A stretch of DNA of 64,000 bases from Mesobacillus persicus (GCF_900109925.1 NZ_FOBW01000001.1:62001-126000), one strand, 5' to 3'; shown: positions 32,941 to 42,785, counted from the first letter of the stretch. Notes: generated by a model from the sequence alone, not told the origin. Numbers and translations: made by a program.

Positions 32941-34443
32941 GTGCAAACGAATCAAAGTTTAAGGTATTTATGTTTAGTCTTCCTCTTGGGATTGCTTATA
33001 TTTTTACCGGTACCCATTCACGAAAAGGCAGAATCCATTACTACTACAGAAAGTCTACGATTTGGAACAGCGACTAAAATAGAGTCCATTTTAAAGGATG
33101 AACGCCTACGGGGTGCTGTCACTGGTATAAGCATCCGCAAAGCGGATACTGGTGAGGTTTTATATTCTTCATTAGCTGATGTCCGGTTGCATCCAGCTTC
33201 GAATATGAAGCTATTAACTGCGGTGGCAGCATTGGAACAGCTAGGACCGGAATATCAGTTCTCTACTGAAGTATTAACAGATGGGCAAAAAAGAGGCAAA
33301 ACGCTACATGGGAATCTCTATTTAAGAGGTAAGGGAGATCCGACCTTAATGAAGTCAGATTTTGAACGCTTCGCCAAGGAGTTGAAAGCCCAAGGGATAA
33401 ATAAAATCCATGGGAACTTGATTGGGGATGACAATTGGTATGATGATGTGCGGCTATCTGAGGACTTAAATTGGTCGGACGAGTTTACCTATTATGGAGC
33501 CCAAGTATCAGCATTGACATTGTCTCCGAATGCTGATTATGACACGGGTACGGTAATAGTTAACGTTAGCCCTGCTACAAAAGAGGGGAAGACGGCTGTT
33601 GTAGAAATTACGCCTAGTACGGACTATGTACAAGTTTTAAATAAAATGAAAACAGTTGGAAAGGATGGGGTCAAGAAGATTTCAATTGAAAGGGAGCACG
33701 GAACCAATCAGATAGTTGTTAAAGGGACGATTCCGCTAACTAGTAAAAGGTCAAAATCATGGGTGGCTGTTTGGGAACCAACGGAGTATGCACTTGATGT
33801 CTTTAAAAGGACCCTCGTGGAAAATGGAATAAAGTTCAGTAGGACCTCTAAGGTGAAAACTGGGAAAACACCAGAGTCGACAAGCTTGTTAACTTCAAAA
33901 AAATCAATACCTTTAAAAGAATTGCTGATTCCATTTATGAAGTTGAGCAATAATGGTCACGGTGAAACCCTAACAAAAGAAATGGGCAGAGTTATATACG
34001 GCGAAGGAACCTGGGAAAAGGGCCTTCAAGTCATAAGGGAGACGGTGATGAGCCTTGGGCTAGATGAAGATACTATTGTACTTAGAGATGGTTCAGGCAT
34101 GTCCCATAAAAATTTGATTCCGGCTAACGAACTTACCAAGTTGTTATACTCCGTCCAAAGCAAAAGCTGGTTTAAAAATTTCGAGAATTCATTGCCAGTC
34201 TCAGGAGATCCCGAGCGTTTAATTGGCGGGACATTACGTTCACGGATGACAGAAACACCAGTAAAAGGGAATGTGAAAGCTAAAACAGGAACCTTAACAG
34301 GTGTATCCACGCTTTCTGGATATGCAAAGACAAAGGCTGGCGAGGAATTAATCTTTTCAATTATGATTAATAATTATTTGGAGTCTTCTCCAGTAAAATC
34401 GATTGAAGATTCAATAATGAAGGCTATTGTGGGCTCAGAATAA
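32941..34443 (+). CDS. D-alanyl-D-alanine carboxypeptidase / endopeptidase, PBP4 (S13) class
   Basis: 500 residues with a signal peptide (about 8-31). Penicillin-binding motifs: SxxK at Ser87-Lys90 (SNMK), SxN (SNNG, about 338) and KTG (AKTGTL, about 446). The large insertion between SxxK and SxN is typical of class C type-4 low-molecular-weight PBPs such as B. subtilis DacC/PbpX-like enzymes. It trims or cleaves peptidoglycan cross-links outside the membrane. The start is GTG. Confidence 0.93.
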   Translation: MQTNQSLRYLCLVFLLGLLIFLPVPIHEKAESITTTESLRFGTATKIESILKDERLRGAVTGISIRKADTGEVLYSSLADVRLHPASNMKLLTAVAALEQLGPEYQFSTEVLTDGQKRGKTLHGNLYLRGKGDPTLMKSDFERFAKELKAQGINKIHGNLIGDDNWYDDVRLSEDLNWSDEFTYYGAQVSALTLSPNADYDTGTVIVNVSPATKEGKTAVVEITPSTDYVQVLNKMKTVGKDGVKKISIEREHGTNQIVVKGTIPLTSKRSKSWVAVWEPTEYALDVFKRTLVENGIKFSRTSKVKTGKTPESTSLLTSKKSIPLKELLIPFMKLSNNGHGETLTKEMGRVIYGEGTWEKGLQVIRETVMSLGLDEDTIVLRDGSGMSHKNLIPANELTKLLYSVQSKSWFKNFENSLPVSGDPERLIGGTLRSRMTETPVKGNVKAKTGTLTGVSTLSGYAKTKAGEELIFSIMINNYLESSPVKSIEDSIMKAIVGSE

Positions 34444-34445
34444 CC

Positions 34446-34486
34446 CAACGAACCAGGCTCAGTATGGGGCCTGGTTCGTTCTTTGA
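34446..34486 (+). terminator. Intrinsic terminator
   Basis: ACGAACCAGGC pairs with GCCTGGTTCGT and is followed by TCTTTG. Confidence 0.82.
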
Positions 34487-35265
34487 GTATTTAATTTAGC
34501 AGGGCTTAGTTGGATGATTAGTGCTTTCCAAAGGTAAGGCGGTGGTTAGAAATGATGTTATAGGGAGTCCATATTTAAAATGGACTTTCCATTGACATCG
34601 AGAGAAATAGGTAAGTTCTTATTGGGATTGATATTAACCCATTTAATTATAATAGATAGGATACGTTTCGATAAGTATGAAACGATTATCTTTTAATTAA
34701 GCATGTTTACATAACATTACTATCGTACCCTATAAGGTGCTCAATAACCCAAAAAAACTGGATGTGTATGATGAAAATGGAAAAAATCCATTCTTTAAGC
34801 TATTTAGTAATATCATAGCAATATAATATCAAGTGATATCAAAAAGCTAGCAATAACTATCACTCTATTGGTTGCTCAAAGTTTAAGAAAAAGAATGTGT
34901 AGGCAAAGGGTTCAACCACATGTAGAGGCACCATTTACCTTGTTTATATAATGATAATCGCTTTGTCATAAATAGGTATATTTTGCTTTTTCAAAATAAG
35001 ATTCTCTTAGTAAAATTATAGTGATAAGGAGTACACAAAAATTCTGGTCAGATACTGATTAAACGAAAGGAGAGGAATAATGCCTAGTTTACTCGAAGCT
35101 AGAATGGCAGTTCACGAAATAGGCGGCTTTGTAAAACGAATTTTTCGAATCTAAAAAGAATCTAATTACATATATTTTTTAGCACATCCAATCAATTCGT
35201 TGTTCATTATGACCTACAAATATAGATAGAAGTAACGAGTAATTTAGTAAAGGTGAGGGCTAAAT
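34487..35265. other. 780-base AT-rich gap with one possible small gene
   Basis: Apart from the 24-codon frame at 35080 nothing coding is evident. A small hairpin AGTCCATATTTAAAATGGACT lies at about 34566-34586. The rest looks like non-coding or eroded sequence. Confidence 0.5.
35080..35154 (+). CDS. Candidate 24-residue peptide
   Basis: ATG seven to eight bases after AAAGGAGAGG opens 24 codons: MPSLLEARMAVHEIGGF then VKRIFRI. The ribosome site is excellent and the peptide is amphipathic with a basic end. No homology test is possible here. Confidence 0.45.
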   Translation: MPSLLEARMAVHEIGGFVKRIFRI

Positions 35266-35859
35266 TTGGAAAAGAATTTGTTAGCAGTAGTTAATGAAAT
35301 TTTAAAAATTAAAAAAGGCCAAAGGTTTATTATCGGTATCGATGGATTAAGTCGGTCAGGGAAAACAACACTTGTACAGAAACTAAGTAAGCAACTCGAG
35401 AAGGAAAATACTGAAGTTTGCGTATTTCATTTAGATGATTTCATCGTTGATAAGAAACACCGGTATCATACTTCAAATGAAGAATGGTACGAGTATTATC
35501 ATTTACAATGGGATGTTGAGTGGTTAAAAGAGAACTTATTTCAAATGCTAAGAAGCTCAACCGTGCTTCAACTACCATTCTACGATTCTGTTAACGATTC
35601 TCATGAATTGAGGAGATATATTATACCTGAAACGTGCTATATCCTTATCGAAGGAGTTTTCCTCCAGCGAAAAGAATGGAAAAGATTCTTCGACTATACC
35701 ATTTTTCTTCAATCTTCAAGGGAAAAAAGATTTAAGCGTGAATCGCCTATGACACAAAGAAACATGGAAAAATTCAAAAAGAGGTACTGGCAAGCAGAAG
35801 AATATTATGTCAAAACGGAGTCGCCGGAGAGACAAGCGGACCTAGTTCTTTTTAATTAG
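35266..35859 (+). CDS. Uridine kinase-like P-loop kinase
   Basis: 197 residues. Walker A GLSRSGKTT (about residues 25-33), HLDDFIV (substrate-binding Asp region), YILIEGVFLQ (Walker B-like) and the LID-type Arg cluster REKRFKRE. It is the single-domain uridine-kinase-like family seen next to unrelated genes in Bacillaceae; the actual substrate is unproven. The start is TTG behind AAAGGTGAGGG. Confidence 0.85.
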   Translation: MEKNLLAVVNEILKIKKGQRFIIGIDGLSRSGKTTLVQKLSKQLEKENTEVCVFHLDDFIVDKKHRYHTSNEEWYEYYHLQWDVEWLKENLFQMLRSSTVLQLPFYDSVNDSHELRRYIIPETCYILIEGVFLQRKEWKRFFDYTIFLQSSREKRFKRESPMTQRNMEKFKKRYWQAEEYYVKTESPERQADLVLFN

Positions 35860-35860
35860 A

Positions 35861-35893
35861 AGGGAGACGAATTGAATCTCCCCTTTAAGAAGG
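35861..35893 (+). terminator. Probable terminator
   Basis: AAGGGAGA pairs with TCTCCCCTT; the T run is short. Confidence 0.6.
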
Positions 35894-35939
35894 TCAACCA
35901 ACATATACTACCTTGTCGTATTTGGATACTCATATCATG

Positions 35940-35960
35940 CAGGTGCCAGGCACCATCCAT
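35940..35960. repeat. GGTGCCAGGCACC palindromic repeat
   Basis: AGGTGCCAGGCACCATCCAT lies between convergent genes and is followed by TTTTTT. Confidence 0.85.
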
Positions 35961-35980
35961 TTTTTGAATGATTCCTTAGC

Positions 35981-37363
35981 TTATACCATGCTTCTTGGAT
36001 CCAATAGCTTTTCGAGTTCTTCTGTTAGCATGCCTTTTTCTAGCAGAACTTGTTTTATCGGTTTATTTTCTTCATCTGCTTGTTTTCCGATTTGAGAAGC
36101 GAGGTCGTAGCCTAGTTTAGGACTTAATGCTGTTACCAAAGCAAGACTGGCTTCCATCCAGTTTTTACATATTTCTTCATTTGCTTGAATCCCGCTGACA
36201 CATTTTGTGATAAGAGTTGGAATTGCGTTGGATAGTAAGTCAATGGACTGAAGCAAGGTGTGAGCAATGACCGGCATCATCACATTTATTTCCAATTGCC
36301 CTGCTATCCCGGCTGTAGAGATAGCCGTTTCATAACCAATTACCTGGCAACAGACCATATGAGTCATTTCTAAAATTGCAGGATTGACTTTTCCAGGCAT
36401 AATCGTAGACCCTGGCTGTACAGACGGGAGCGTAATTTCTGCCAATCCTGTTCTTGGGCCCGAACTAAGGAGGCGCAAGTCACTTGTGATTTTAATTAAA
36501 TGAATAGCTAGTTCCTTTAAAGAAAGTACCGTACGGAATGCTGCATTCGTATTTTGTGTGAATCCAAATAAGTTGGATGGTTCGCGGAAAGGTAATTTTG
36601 TACGATTACATATTTCCTTTATAACTTTCGGTGTATAGCCCGAAGCAGTGTTCATTTTTGTTCCGATAGCACTACCACCCAAGCCAATCTCATACAAGAC
36701 GTCTAGATTCCGTTCAATCTGTTGTCGACAAGATTTAATTGTATCTGCAAACCCAGAGAATTCTTGGCCTAAGCGAATAGGAACCGCATCATGTAAATGG
36801 GTTCGGCCTGATTTCAAGATGGGCATAAACTCTTCGGCTTTTCTATCCAACTCCAACTCCAACTGTGAAATTGCTGGGAGGAGCTTGTGAACAAGATTTT
36901 CAGCTGCTGCGATATTAATTGCGGCATGAAAAGTGTCGTTCGTTGATTGCGACATATTGACATGATCATTTGGATGGACGCGATTTTCCTGTGAACGACC
37001 TAATATTTCTGAAGCTCTGTTTGCAATAACCTCATTGGCATTCATATTTTGTGAAGTTCCTGCCCCAGCTTGATACACATCAATAACAAATTGATCATCC
37101 CATTTTCCCTCAATTACTTCTTCGGAAGCTGCAATAATAGCTCCTCCCATTTCAGGTGAAAGTTTGCCTATTTCCATATGTGCTAAGGCTGCAGAGGCTT
37201 TAATAATTCCCTGAACTCTAATAAGAGAACGAGGGAAACGAAGTCCGCTAATTTGAAAATTATCTACAGCGCGTTGGGTTTGTGACCCGTAATACGCCTC
37301 CTTAGGAACCATTATTTTGCCCAAAGTATCATATTCCTCGCGATATTGGTTAGAAGAATTCAT
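35981..37363 (-). CDS. aspA: Aspartate ammonia-lyase-type enzyme (fumarase/aspartase superfamily)
   Basis: 460 residues of the fumarase/aspartase superfamily. Signatures: AGTSQNMNANEVIANRA, GRTHLHDAVPIRLGQEF and the flexible catalytic SS loop PGSTIMPGKVNPAILE. The sequence after the loop (HMVCCQVIGYE, AGQLEINVMMPVIAH) follows aspartase more than class II fumarase, favouring reversible deamination of L-aspartate to fumarate. The start is ATG 37363 with AAAGGAGAG; 30 upstream in-frame codons have no site. A fumarase activity cannot be excluded from sequence alone. Confidence 0.85.
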   Translation of the reverse strand: MNSSNQYREEYDTLGKIMVPKEAYYGSQTQRAVDNFQISGLRFPRSLIRVQGIIKASAALAHMEIGKLSPEMGGAIIAASEEVIEGKWDDQFVIDVYQAGAGTSQNMNANEVIANRASEILGRSQENRVHPNDHVNMSQSTNDTFHAAINIAAAENLVHKLLPAISQLELELDRKAEEFMPILKSGRTHLHDAVPIRLGQEFSGFADTIKSCRQQIERNLDVLYEIGLGGSAIGTKMNTASGYTPKVIKEICNRTKLPFREPSNLFGFTQNTNAAFRTVLSLKELAIHLIKITSDLRLLSSGPRTGLAEITLPSVQPGSTIMPGKVNPAILEMTHMVCCQVIGYETAISTAGIAGQLEINVMMPVIAHTLLQSIDLLSNAIPTLITKCVSGIQANEEICKNWMEASLALVTALSPKLGYDLASQIGKQADEENKPIKQVLLEKGMLTEELEKLLDPRSMV

Positions 37364-37569
37364 TTTTCTCTCCTTTAGAATGAAAGTTACTATGAATGGT
37401 ATTGTTTCCAGAAAGGTGGGTTTATACCCAATGTTTGCCTTTGAAAAAGCCATTTGAATAAAAGCGAGGGCTAGGGAGCTGCCCTAGATGAATTGGTATA
37501 AAATGTTGTGGACTTTTTGGCAGTTCTCCTGTATTTTATTTAAGTATGTTTTTTTTATAGGAGGAAAAT

Positions 37570-38220
37570 ATGGAGTCTCAAACTACAACACAGGTTAAAA
37601 TTCAAACTGCGGATCCATCGGCGATAGGACTATTTGGTCTAGCGATGGTAACGCTTGTCGCCTCTTCTCAAAAGCTAGGTATAACAGATGGGCTTTCATT
37701 TGTTCTTCCATGGGCATTTTTCCTTGGTGGAATTGCGCAATTGTTTGCAGCCACTCAAGATGCTAAACATAATAATACATTTGGAACAACCGCATTTGGT
37801 GCCTTCGGACTGTTTTGGTTTGGTGTCGGAACGTCATGGTTGATTCAATTAGGATTTTTTGGTGAAACACTGGCTTCCAATGCGGATCCTCGACAGCTGG
37901 GTGTTGCGTTTGTTGGGTATCTCATCTTTAGTTTGTTTATGACCATAGGAGCGATGGAAACACATAAAGTCTTGTTCTTTATTTTTGTATTTATTGATTT
38001 CTTATTTATCGGCCTTGCATTAAGCAGTTTTGGTATTTTCCATGAAGCGACACATATGCTTGCAGCTATTTCCGAATTAATTATTGCATTATTATCATTT
38101 TACGGTTCAGCAGCGGCTGTCTTAAATACACATTTTGGTCAAGTTGTTTTACCAGTTGGAAAGCCATTTGGAATTTTTAAAAAGAATGTCCAAACGACAG
38201 CAACCAAAAAAGTAGCATAG
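37570..38220 (+). CDS. GPR1/FUN34/YaaH (SatP) family acetate-type transporter
   Basis: 216 residues with six membrane helices. It starts with DPSAIGLFGLAMVTL (the family NPAPLGLLGFG-like motif) and has FLGGIAQLFAATQDAKHNNTF and FGAFGLFWFGVG in line with the family pattern. These proteins move acetate or succinate with protons. Strong GGAGG before ATG. Carboxylate uptake next to an aspartase gene is suggestive, but the genes are divergent. Confidence 0.9.
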   Translation: MESQTTTQVKIQTADPSAIGLFGLAMVTLVASSQKLGITDGLSFVLPWAFFLGGIAQLFAATQDAKHNNTFGTTAFGAFGLFWFGVGTSWLIQLGFFGETLASNADPRQLGVAFVGYLIFSLFMTIGAMETHKVLFFIFVFIDFLFIGLALSSFGIFHEATHMLAAISELIIALLSFYGSAAAVLNTHFGQVVLPVGKPFGIFKKNVQTTATKKVA

Positions 38221-38228
38221 ATTAGAGA

Positions 38229-38257
38229 GAGGCGCTCACAAATGAGCGTCTTTTTTG
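38229..38257 (+). terminator. Intrinsic terminator
   Basis: GGCGCTCA pairs with TGAGCGTC, followed by TTTTTT. Confidence 0.88.
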
Positions 38258-38375
38258 CACCTACATCATTGAGCTTTTCATTGGTCAAGGATAGTATAAT
38301 TGGTCAAACTAATCATACAAAGAAAAAACAACAGGCCTATGCTCATTTAGTGAGTACAGGCCTGTCCCAAATTCT

Positions 38376-38397
38376 GGATGGTGCCTGGCACCTTCCG
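38376..38397. repeat. GGTGCCAGGCACC palindromic repeat
   Basis: GGATGGTGCCTGGCACCTTCC, immediately downstream of the minus-strand protease gene. Confidence 0.85.
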
Positions 38398-38399
38398 TT

Positions 38400-39215
38400 T
38401 TATTCCATTCCAGTTTGTAAGATTTCTTCGAGGTAAATGGCGGGGATAGCGACGCCAACTCTTTTGTTGCTTTCAGGTGAAGAAATGGTGGCAAAAATGA
38501 TTCCGATTACTTCACCGCTCTGGTTAATTACAGGACTACCGCTATTGCCCTTGTAAACCGGTGCATCAATCATCATGACGGGTACCTTCCAGTCCTGTAA
38601 TAGGATAGGACCTGCGACGGTACCCTCATTAGCAATTTGGGTAAAAGCGAGCGGATTGCCAATAAATATAATGTTTTCACCTTCCGAAGCTTCCCAATCT
38701 TTTTCAAGATTAAGGGGGAGAACAGGTAGGTTATTGCCATCTATGTCTACAAGAGCAAGATCTAGCTCTTTACTTTTAGCAATCACCTCACCTGTATACG
38801 ATGATCCGCCCTGAAAATGAACCTTCACCCTTCCGGTACCTTCGACAACGTGTTCATTGGTCACGATTAATCCCGCTTGGTGAATATTAAACCCAGTTCC
38901 CTTTGTACGATCCCATTCAATTGTTACAACAGACTTTTTATGTTCTTGTACTACATGATTTTGTGACAGTTCATTTGATGCCTTTAAAAATTGGATTGCA
39001 GGAATATTAAAAAGGTTAAACCAGATTTGTAGTCCACTAATTAACAACGAAAACACAAGCAGGACACTTATGAGTTTCAAGATAAAGGATTTCCGCTTTT
39101 TTCTCCGCTTTTTTTCTTTCTCCCATTCTTCATCCTGTTCATTTAAATAAAAGGCTTCCCATCCTTCATTCGTTTCCGGTTGTTCTTCAGTTGTTTTATT
39201 AAATTCATTATTCAT
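38400..39215 (-). CDS. Membrane-anchored trypsin-like (S1C) serine protease
   Basis: 271 residues: an acidic then highly basic cytoplasmic N-terminus (EKEKKRRKKRKS), one membrane helix (about 44-66), and a protease domain with His122 (TNEHVV), Asp152 (LDLALV) and Ser225 (YKGNSGSP). It has no PDZ domain. It is separated by seven bases from the upstream gene at 39223-39522 and is probably co-transcribed. It is shorter than HtrA and may cleave envelope substrates. Confidence 0.88.
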   Translation of the reverse strand: MNNEFNKTTEEQPETNEGWEAFYLNEQDEEWEKEKKRRKKRKSFILKLISVLLVFSLLISGLQIWFNLFNIPAIQFLKASNELSQNHVVQEHKKSVVTIEWDRTKGTGFNIHQAGLIVTNEHVVEGTGRVKVHFQGGSSYTGEVIAKSKELDLALVDIDGNNLPVLPLNLEKDWEASEGENIIFIGNPLAFTQIANEGTVAGPILLQDWKVPVMMIDAPVYKGNSGSPVINQSGEVIGIIFATISSPESNKRVGVAIPAIYLEEILQTGME

Positions 39216-39222
39216 GGTCTGA

Positions 39223-39522
39223 TTACTTTTTCCTATTATTGATTTCCTCAGTCACAACAAATGCAAGGTCATCATTTCCGAAGAGGGAAAGTACCCCAAG
39301 CAACGTATCATCAGGCACTTCACCGGCTTCTTCTTTAGGGACCGTTAATTCAATGGCTTCACGTAATGCTTGGTTTTCTGATTGATTGGGATAGGCACGT
39401 AAATACATTTCTTCTGGTTCAAGATTATGATTGACGCACCACTGGGCAAAGACGAGAATCATCATTTTTTCTTCCCCTTGATAGTTTTCGATGATTTTAT
39501 CCTCTAATTCTTTTTGCAACAT
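39223..39522 (-). CDS. Small acidic hypothetical protein
   Basis: 99 residues, acidic and helical (LEDKIIENYQGEEKMMILVF, DDTLLGVLSLFGNDDLAFVV). I do not recognise the family. AAAAGGAG leads to ATG 39522. It lies directly upstream of the membrane protease gene in the same direction, so it may act with it. Confidence 0.7.
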   Translation of the reverse strand: MLQKELEDKIIENYQGEEKMMILVFAQWCVNHNLEPEEMYLRAYPNQSENQALREAIELTVPKEEAGEVPDDTLLGVLSLFGNDDLAFVVTEEINNRKK

Positions 39523-39662
39523 ATCGATTCTCCTTTTTAGCATTTGTCACTAATTATACTGCTAAAATCAATAGAATGAAAAAAGAATAAGCTGTGTTTA
39601 ATATTAATACTAGGGGAAGATAATGAGTATGAGTTTAAATTTAAACGAGAGGGGTCTTTAAT

Positions 39663-39953
39663 ATGGCAAAAATAGAAATTGGTGAAGTGTTTACCATCAG
39701 CGATGAAAACGAAGAAGAGCAGGAAGTTGAAGTGCTGGCTACGATGACATTAGAAAACACTGAATATGTGGCGGTGAGTTTTGCGGAAGACTTAAAACAG
39801 CCAGGTGATGAAGATATTGATGTGTTCTTTTTAAAAGTGGATGAAGATGGAGATTTCTCAGCAATCGAAAGCGACGATGAGTTTGAAAAAGTGTCTTCCG
39901 CGTTTGATGAGATGATGGATGAAGAAGAAGTGGATACAGAAGGAGAGCGCTAA
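39663..39953 (+). CDS. DUF1292 family acidic protein
   Basis: 96 residues, strongly acidic. The pattern ITISDENGEE-like start, LENTEYVAVSFAED and ETDEEW-like ESDDEFEKVSSAFDEMMDEE follow the DUF1292 (YrzB-like) family of Firmicutes, unknown function. The stop codon sits in the terminator stem. Confidence 0.75.
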   Translation: MAKIEIGEVFTISDENEEEQEVEVLATMTLENTEYVAVSFAEDLKQPGDEDIDVFFLKVDEDGDFSAIESDDEFEKVSSAFDEMMDEEEVDTEGER

Positions 39954-39972
39954 AAAGCGCTCTCTTTTTAAT
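39943..39972. terminator. Terminator overlapping the DUF1292 stop codon
   Basis: GAGAGCGCT and AGCGCTCTC flank AAAA, followed by TTTTTAA; the TAA stop lies in the loop side of the stem. Confidence 0.88.
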
Positions 39973-40812
39973 CTAAAGGTCTTTCTTATACACTAAGTTA
40001 TGATAATACCTTGAAGCAATAATCATAAGTAAATGATAAGGAAGATTAGGGAGTCCTTTTTTATTACCGATCAATTTTAGCCAATTTAATTTTATTAAAA
40101 TAAAGTCTACTACCAAACGAAAGCACAAAATACCGATCTGTGAGCGAACTTTATCCACTTTCATAGCCTTGGCTGTGAAAAAAGACAAGACAATTGAGTA
40201 CAAAGGTCCGATGATAAAATGTTCTCGCCAAGAATGAAAAGAACCAAATCCAAATCTGATTTTCCTCCTAACAGCCCTCACAAATAAGAGATTGACACAA
40301 GTAATTAAGATTAAATGAAATTTGGAAGCAAATAAGACGGCTGGATGGCCTTGTTTTAAATATTGATACCATTTATCACTAATCAAAAAATAAATCGGAA
40401 TCAATAACGTGGTGTAGGAAGTTTTCCACCAATGGTGTGTATAAACCCCCATTTTAACAAACAACTTTTCAATTATGGAAAAATATAGACTGGCACCTAA
40501 CTTGAATTTCCAATCTAAGTGAAATGAAGTAATAAATAATGCTGTAAAAGGGACGAAGATGGCTTGTGAAAATATAGCTCCAGTGATCTCATCTAACTGT
40601 TTATTTCTAAAAATACTTGGTCTATACGAGTATGCCTTAAAAAGGTTAACAACAAAATAGTCAAAGAGATAGGCTAACCCAATATTTGACGATAATAATA
40701 AAAACAGCCTTTTGCGGTCTTTATTTTTATAAAAACTAAAGACTAGTAACGAAGTATGGATGAAGAGCAAAATCAAATAAGGATATTTATTGTACTTCTT
40801 TGGTCTTCTCAT
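39973..40812 (-). CDS. Multi-pass membrane protein of unknown function
   Basis: 279 residues with about seven hydrophobic segments and basic loops. It resembles the uncharacterised Bacillaceae CBO0543-type membrane proteins in general layout (HTSLLVFSFYKNKDRKRLF, YTHHWWKTSYTTLLIPIYF). ATG 40812 follows AAGGGAG. It is downstream of the MarR regulator gene in the same direction, only 32 bp apart, so co-transcription is likely. Confidence 0.72.
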   Translation of the reverse strand: MRRPKKYNKYPYLILLFIHTSLLVFSFYKNKDRKRLFLLLSSNIGLAYLFDYFVVNLFKAYSYRPSIFRNKQLDEITGAIFSQAIFVPFTALFITSFHLDWKFKLGASLYFSIIEKLFVKMGVYTHHWWKTSYTTLLIPIYFLISDKWYQYLKQGHPAVLFASKFHLILITCVNLLFVRAVRRKIRFGFGSFHSWREHFIIGPLYSIVLSFFTAKAMKVDKVRSQIGILCFRLVVDFILIKLNWLKLIGNKKGLPNLPYHLLMIIASRYYHNLVYKKDL

Positions 40813-40844
40813 AAATGACTCCCTTCGACAATAATCAATCAAGC

Positions 40845-41336
40845 TTAAGCGTAATCCAAACCTTCCAATTTCGCTTCTAGCACCTTAAGCTTAAAATCTT
40901 CGCCCTTATGGATTTCAAGAATCTTTTTTCCTATATTAATAAATTGGTTAATTTCCTCATTAGATAAATGGGATAGATTTAGTGGGAAGTTGTCGACCTT
41001 TTTAACCGATTCAACAATCCTCATTAAAATAGCCATTCCTTCATTTGTAATCGTCACTTTTTTATATCTTGCCCGTGATTGGTCTGTAGTTATAAGGATA
41101 TATCCTTTGCTCTCAAGTGGGCGGACCAACCGTGTTACTGTTGAAAGATGCCAACACCCTAGGTCACTTATTCGTGTTGGGCTAAGCGATTTGTTATTTG
41201 TTGACAGTAAAAATAATATATGTTGTTGAGCGGGAGTAAGGTCAAATGTTTTTCCTATTTTTGCCCACCCCTCTTCCAAACAGAAATACAGTGCCCGAAC
41301 CATTAGTAGCGTATTTTGTTTAACAGATAAATCCAT
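40845..41336 (-). CDS. MarR-family transcriptional regulator (Hpr/ScoC-like)
   Basis: 163 residues with a winged helix: TPAQQHILFLLSTNN, DLGCWHLSTVTRLVRPLESKGY (recognition helix) and the wing RARYKKVTITNEG. The HLST block resembles the MHVST of Hpr/ScoC, a sporulation and protease regulator, though the protein is shorter. GGAGG leads to ATG 41336. It may control itself and the membrane protein behind it. Confidence 0.85.
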   Translation of the reverse strand: MDLSVKQNTLLMVRALYFCLEEGWAKIGKTFDLTPAQQHILFLLSTNNKSLSPTRISDLGCWHLSTVTRLVRPLESKGYILITTDQSRARYKKVTITNEGMAILMRIVESVKKVDNFPLNLSHLSNEEINQFINIGKKILEIHKGEDFKLKVLEAKLEGLDYA

Positions 41337-41570
41337 ATCAAACCTCCAGGTTGCTTTTACAATTGTAGATACAAGTATATCTTTTGAAAGTAGCGAAAAT
41401 ATATGCACTAACAAAAGTGGAGATACGAATAGGCACTTCAACGTAAGATGAAACCTATCAAGATCTCATCCTAAATATAAATACTTGAATAGCCATTTCT
41501 TGATATGTAGAAAATAAAGGGAATGCTTTAATACTGATAAAGTACCGATAGTACGACAAGGAGGGAATAC

Positions 41571-42779
41571 ATGGTTTCCTTTGATGACATAGTTAACGCT
41601 CATAAAAAGATGTTTGGTATCGTACATAAAACACCGCTAGACTTTTCGAAAACCTTTAGTGAATTTGCACATAATGAGGTGTATTTGAAGCTTGAGAATC
41701 TACAAAAGACGGGCTCCTTTAAAGTGCGCGGAAGTTACAATAAACTGATTTCTTTAAGAGAAGATGAGTTACAAAAAGGAGTGGTGGCTGCTTCGGCAGG
41801 GAATCATGCACAAGGTGTTGCTTATTCTAGCAGTATGCTAGGTATTCCTTGTACGATCGTCATGCCAAAAGGAGCTCCGTTAAGTAAGGTCGAAGCAACC
41901 AAGGGATACGGTGCACATGTTGAACTTCAAGGTAATGTGTTTGATGAAGCGTTAGCTTACGCTTTGGAATTGAACAACCAAACAGGGGCTGCATTTGTTC
42001 ATGCGTTTGATGATGAAGCAGTAATTGCAGGACAAGGAACCATCGGATTAGAAATTATGGACCAACTTCCCGATGTGGATGCTATCGTTTGTCCGGTAGG
42101 CGGCGGGGGGTTAATTGCTGGTTTGGCTGCAGCTGTTAAAGAAAAGAATCCGGCGATTCAAATATATGGTGTGGAAGCAAAAGCCTGTCCAAGTATGGCC
42201 CAGTCCCTGAAAGAAAAGAAGGCAATTACGTTCGATGCTGGTCCGACGATGGCAGATGGTATCGCGGTTAAAACACCGGGGGAGCGCCCATTTCAGCTAG
42301 CTCAAAAGTATGTAGATGGTATGGTTTCTGTCGATGAAACTGAAATTGCTCAGACAATGCTTATGCTTCTTGAACGGAACAAATTGCTTGTTGAAGGGTC
42401 TGGAGCTGTATCCCTAGCCGCCATGTTATTCCAAAAGCTGCCGATTAAAAATAAAAAAGTTGTTTCTGTCATCAGCGGAGGAAATGTAGATGTAAGTTTC
42501 GTTTCGCGAATTATCGAGAGAGGAATGGTGGAAGCGGGCCGATTTGTCCGATATAGTACGATCCTTCATGATAAACCAGGAAACCTAGAGAGAATTCTGC
42601 AGGTTGTGACCGAACGACAAGGAAATATCTTAGACATCTCATTAAATCATATGGGTGATAAAATTTATCCGGGCTATGCGCAATTGATTGTATCTGTCGA
42701 AACAAGAGACCGACAACATATCGAAGAAATTTTTGAAGCATTTAAGCAAAAAGGTTTCACAACAGAAATCGTTATATAG
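41571..42779 (+). CDS. Threonine ammonia-lyase, catabolic type with ACT domain
   Basis: 402 residues. A PLP domain with the Schiff-base Lys in LQKTGSFKVRGS, AGNHAQGVAYSS, and the glycine loop CPVGGGGLIAG, then a C-terminal ACT domain (about 325-402; YSTILHDKPGNLERILQVV). It deaminates threonine (and serine) to 2-oxobutyrate. The single ACT-like domain of about 75 residues, rather than the longer IlvA regulatory region, favours the biodegradative form (tdcB/ilvA2 type). Confidence 0.92.
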   Translation: MVSFDDIVNAHKKMFGIVHKTPLDFSKTFSEFAHNEVYLKLENLQKTGSFKVRGSYNKLISLREDELQKGVVAASAGNHAQGVAYSSSMLGIPCTIVMPKGAPLSKVEATKGYGAHVELQGNVFDEALAYALELNNQTGAAFVHAFDDEAVIAGQGTIGLEIMDQLPDVDAIVCPVGGGGLIAGLAAAVKEKNPAIQIYGVEAKACPSMAQSLKEKKAITFDAGPTMADGIAVKTPGERPFQLAQKYVDGMVSVDETEIAQTMLMLLERNKLLVEGSGAVSLAAMLFQKLPIKNKKVVSVISGGNVDVSFVSRIIERGMVEAGRFVRYSTILHDKPGNLERILQVVTERQGNILDISLNHMGDKIYPGYAQLIVSVETRDRQHIEEIFEAFKQKGFTTEIVI

Positions 42780-42785
42780 GAAAAA

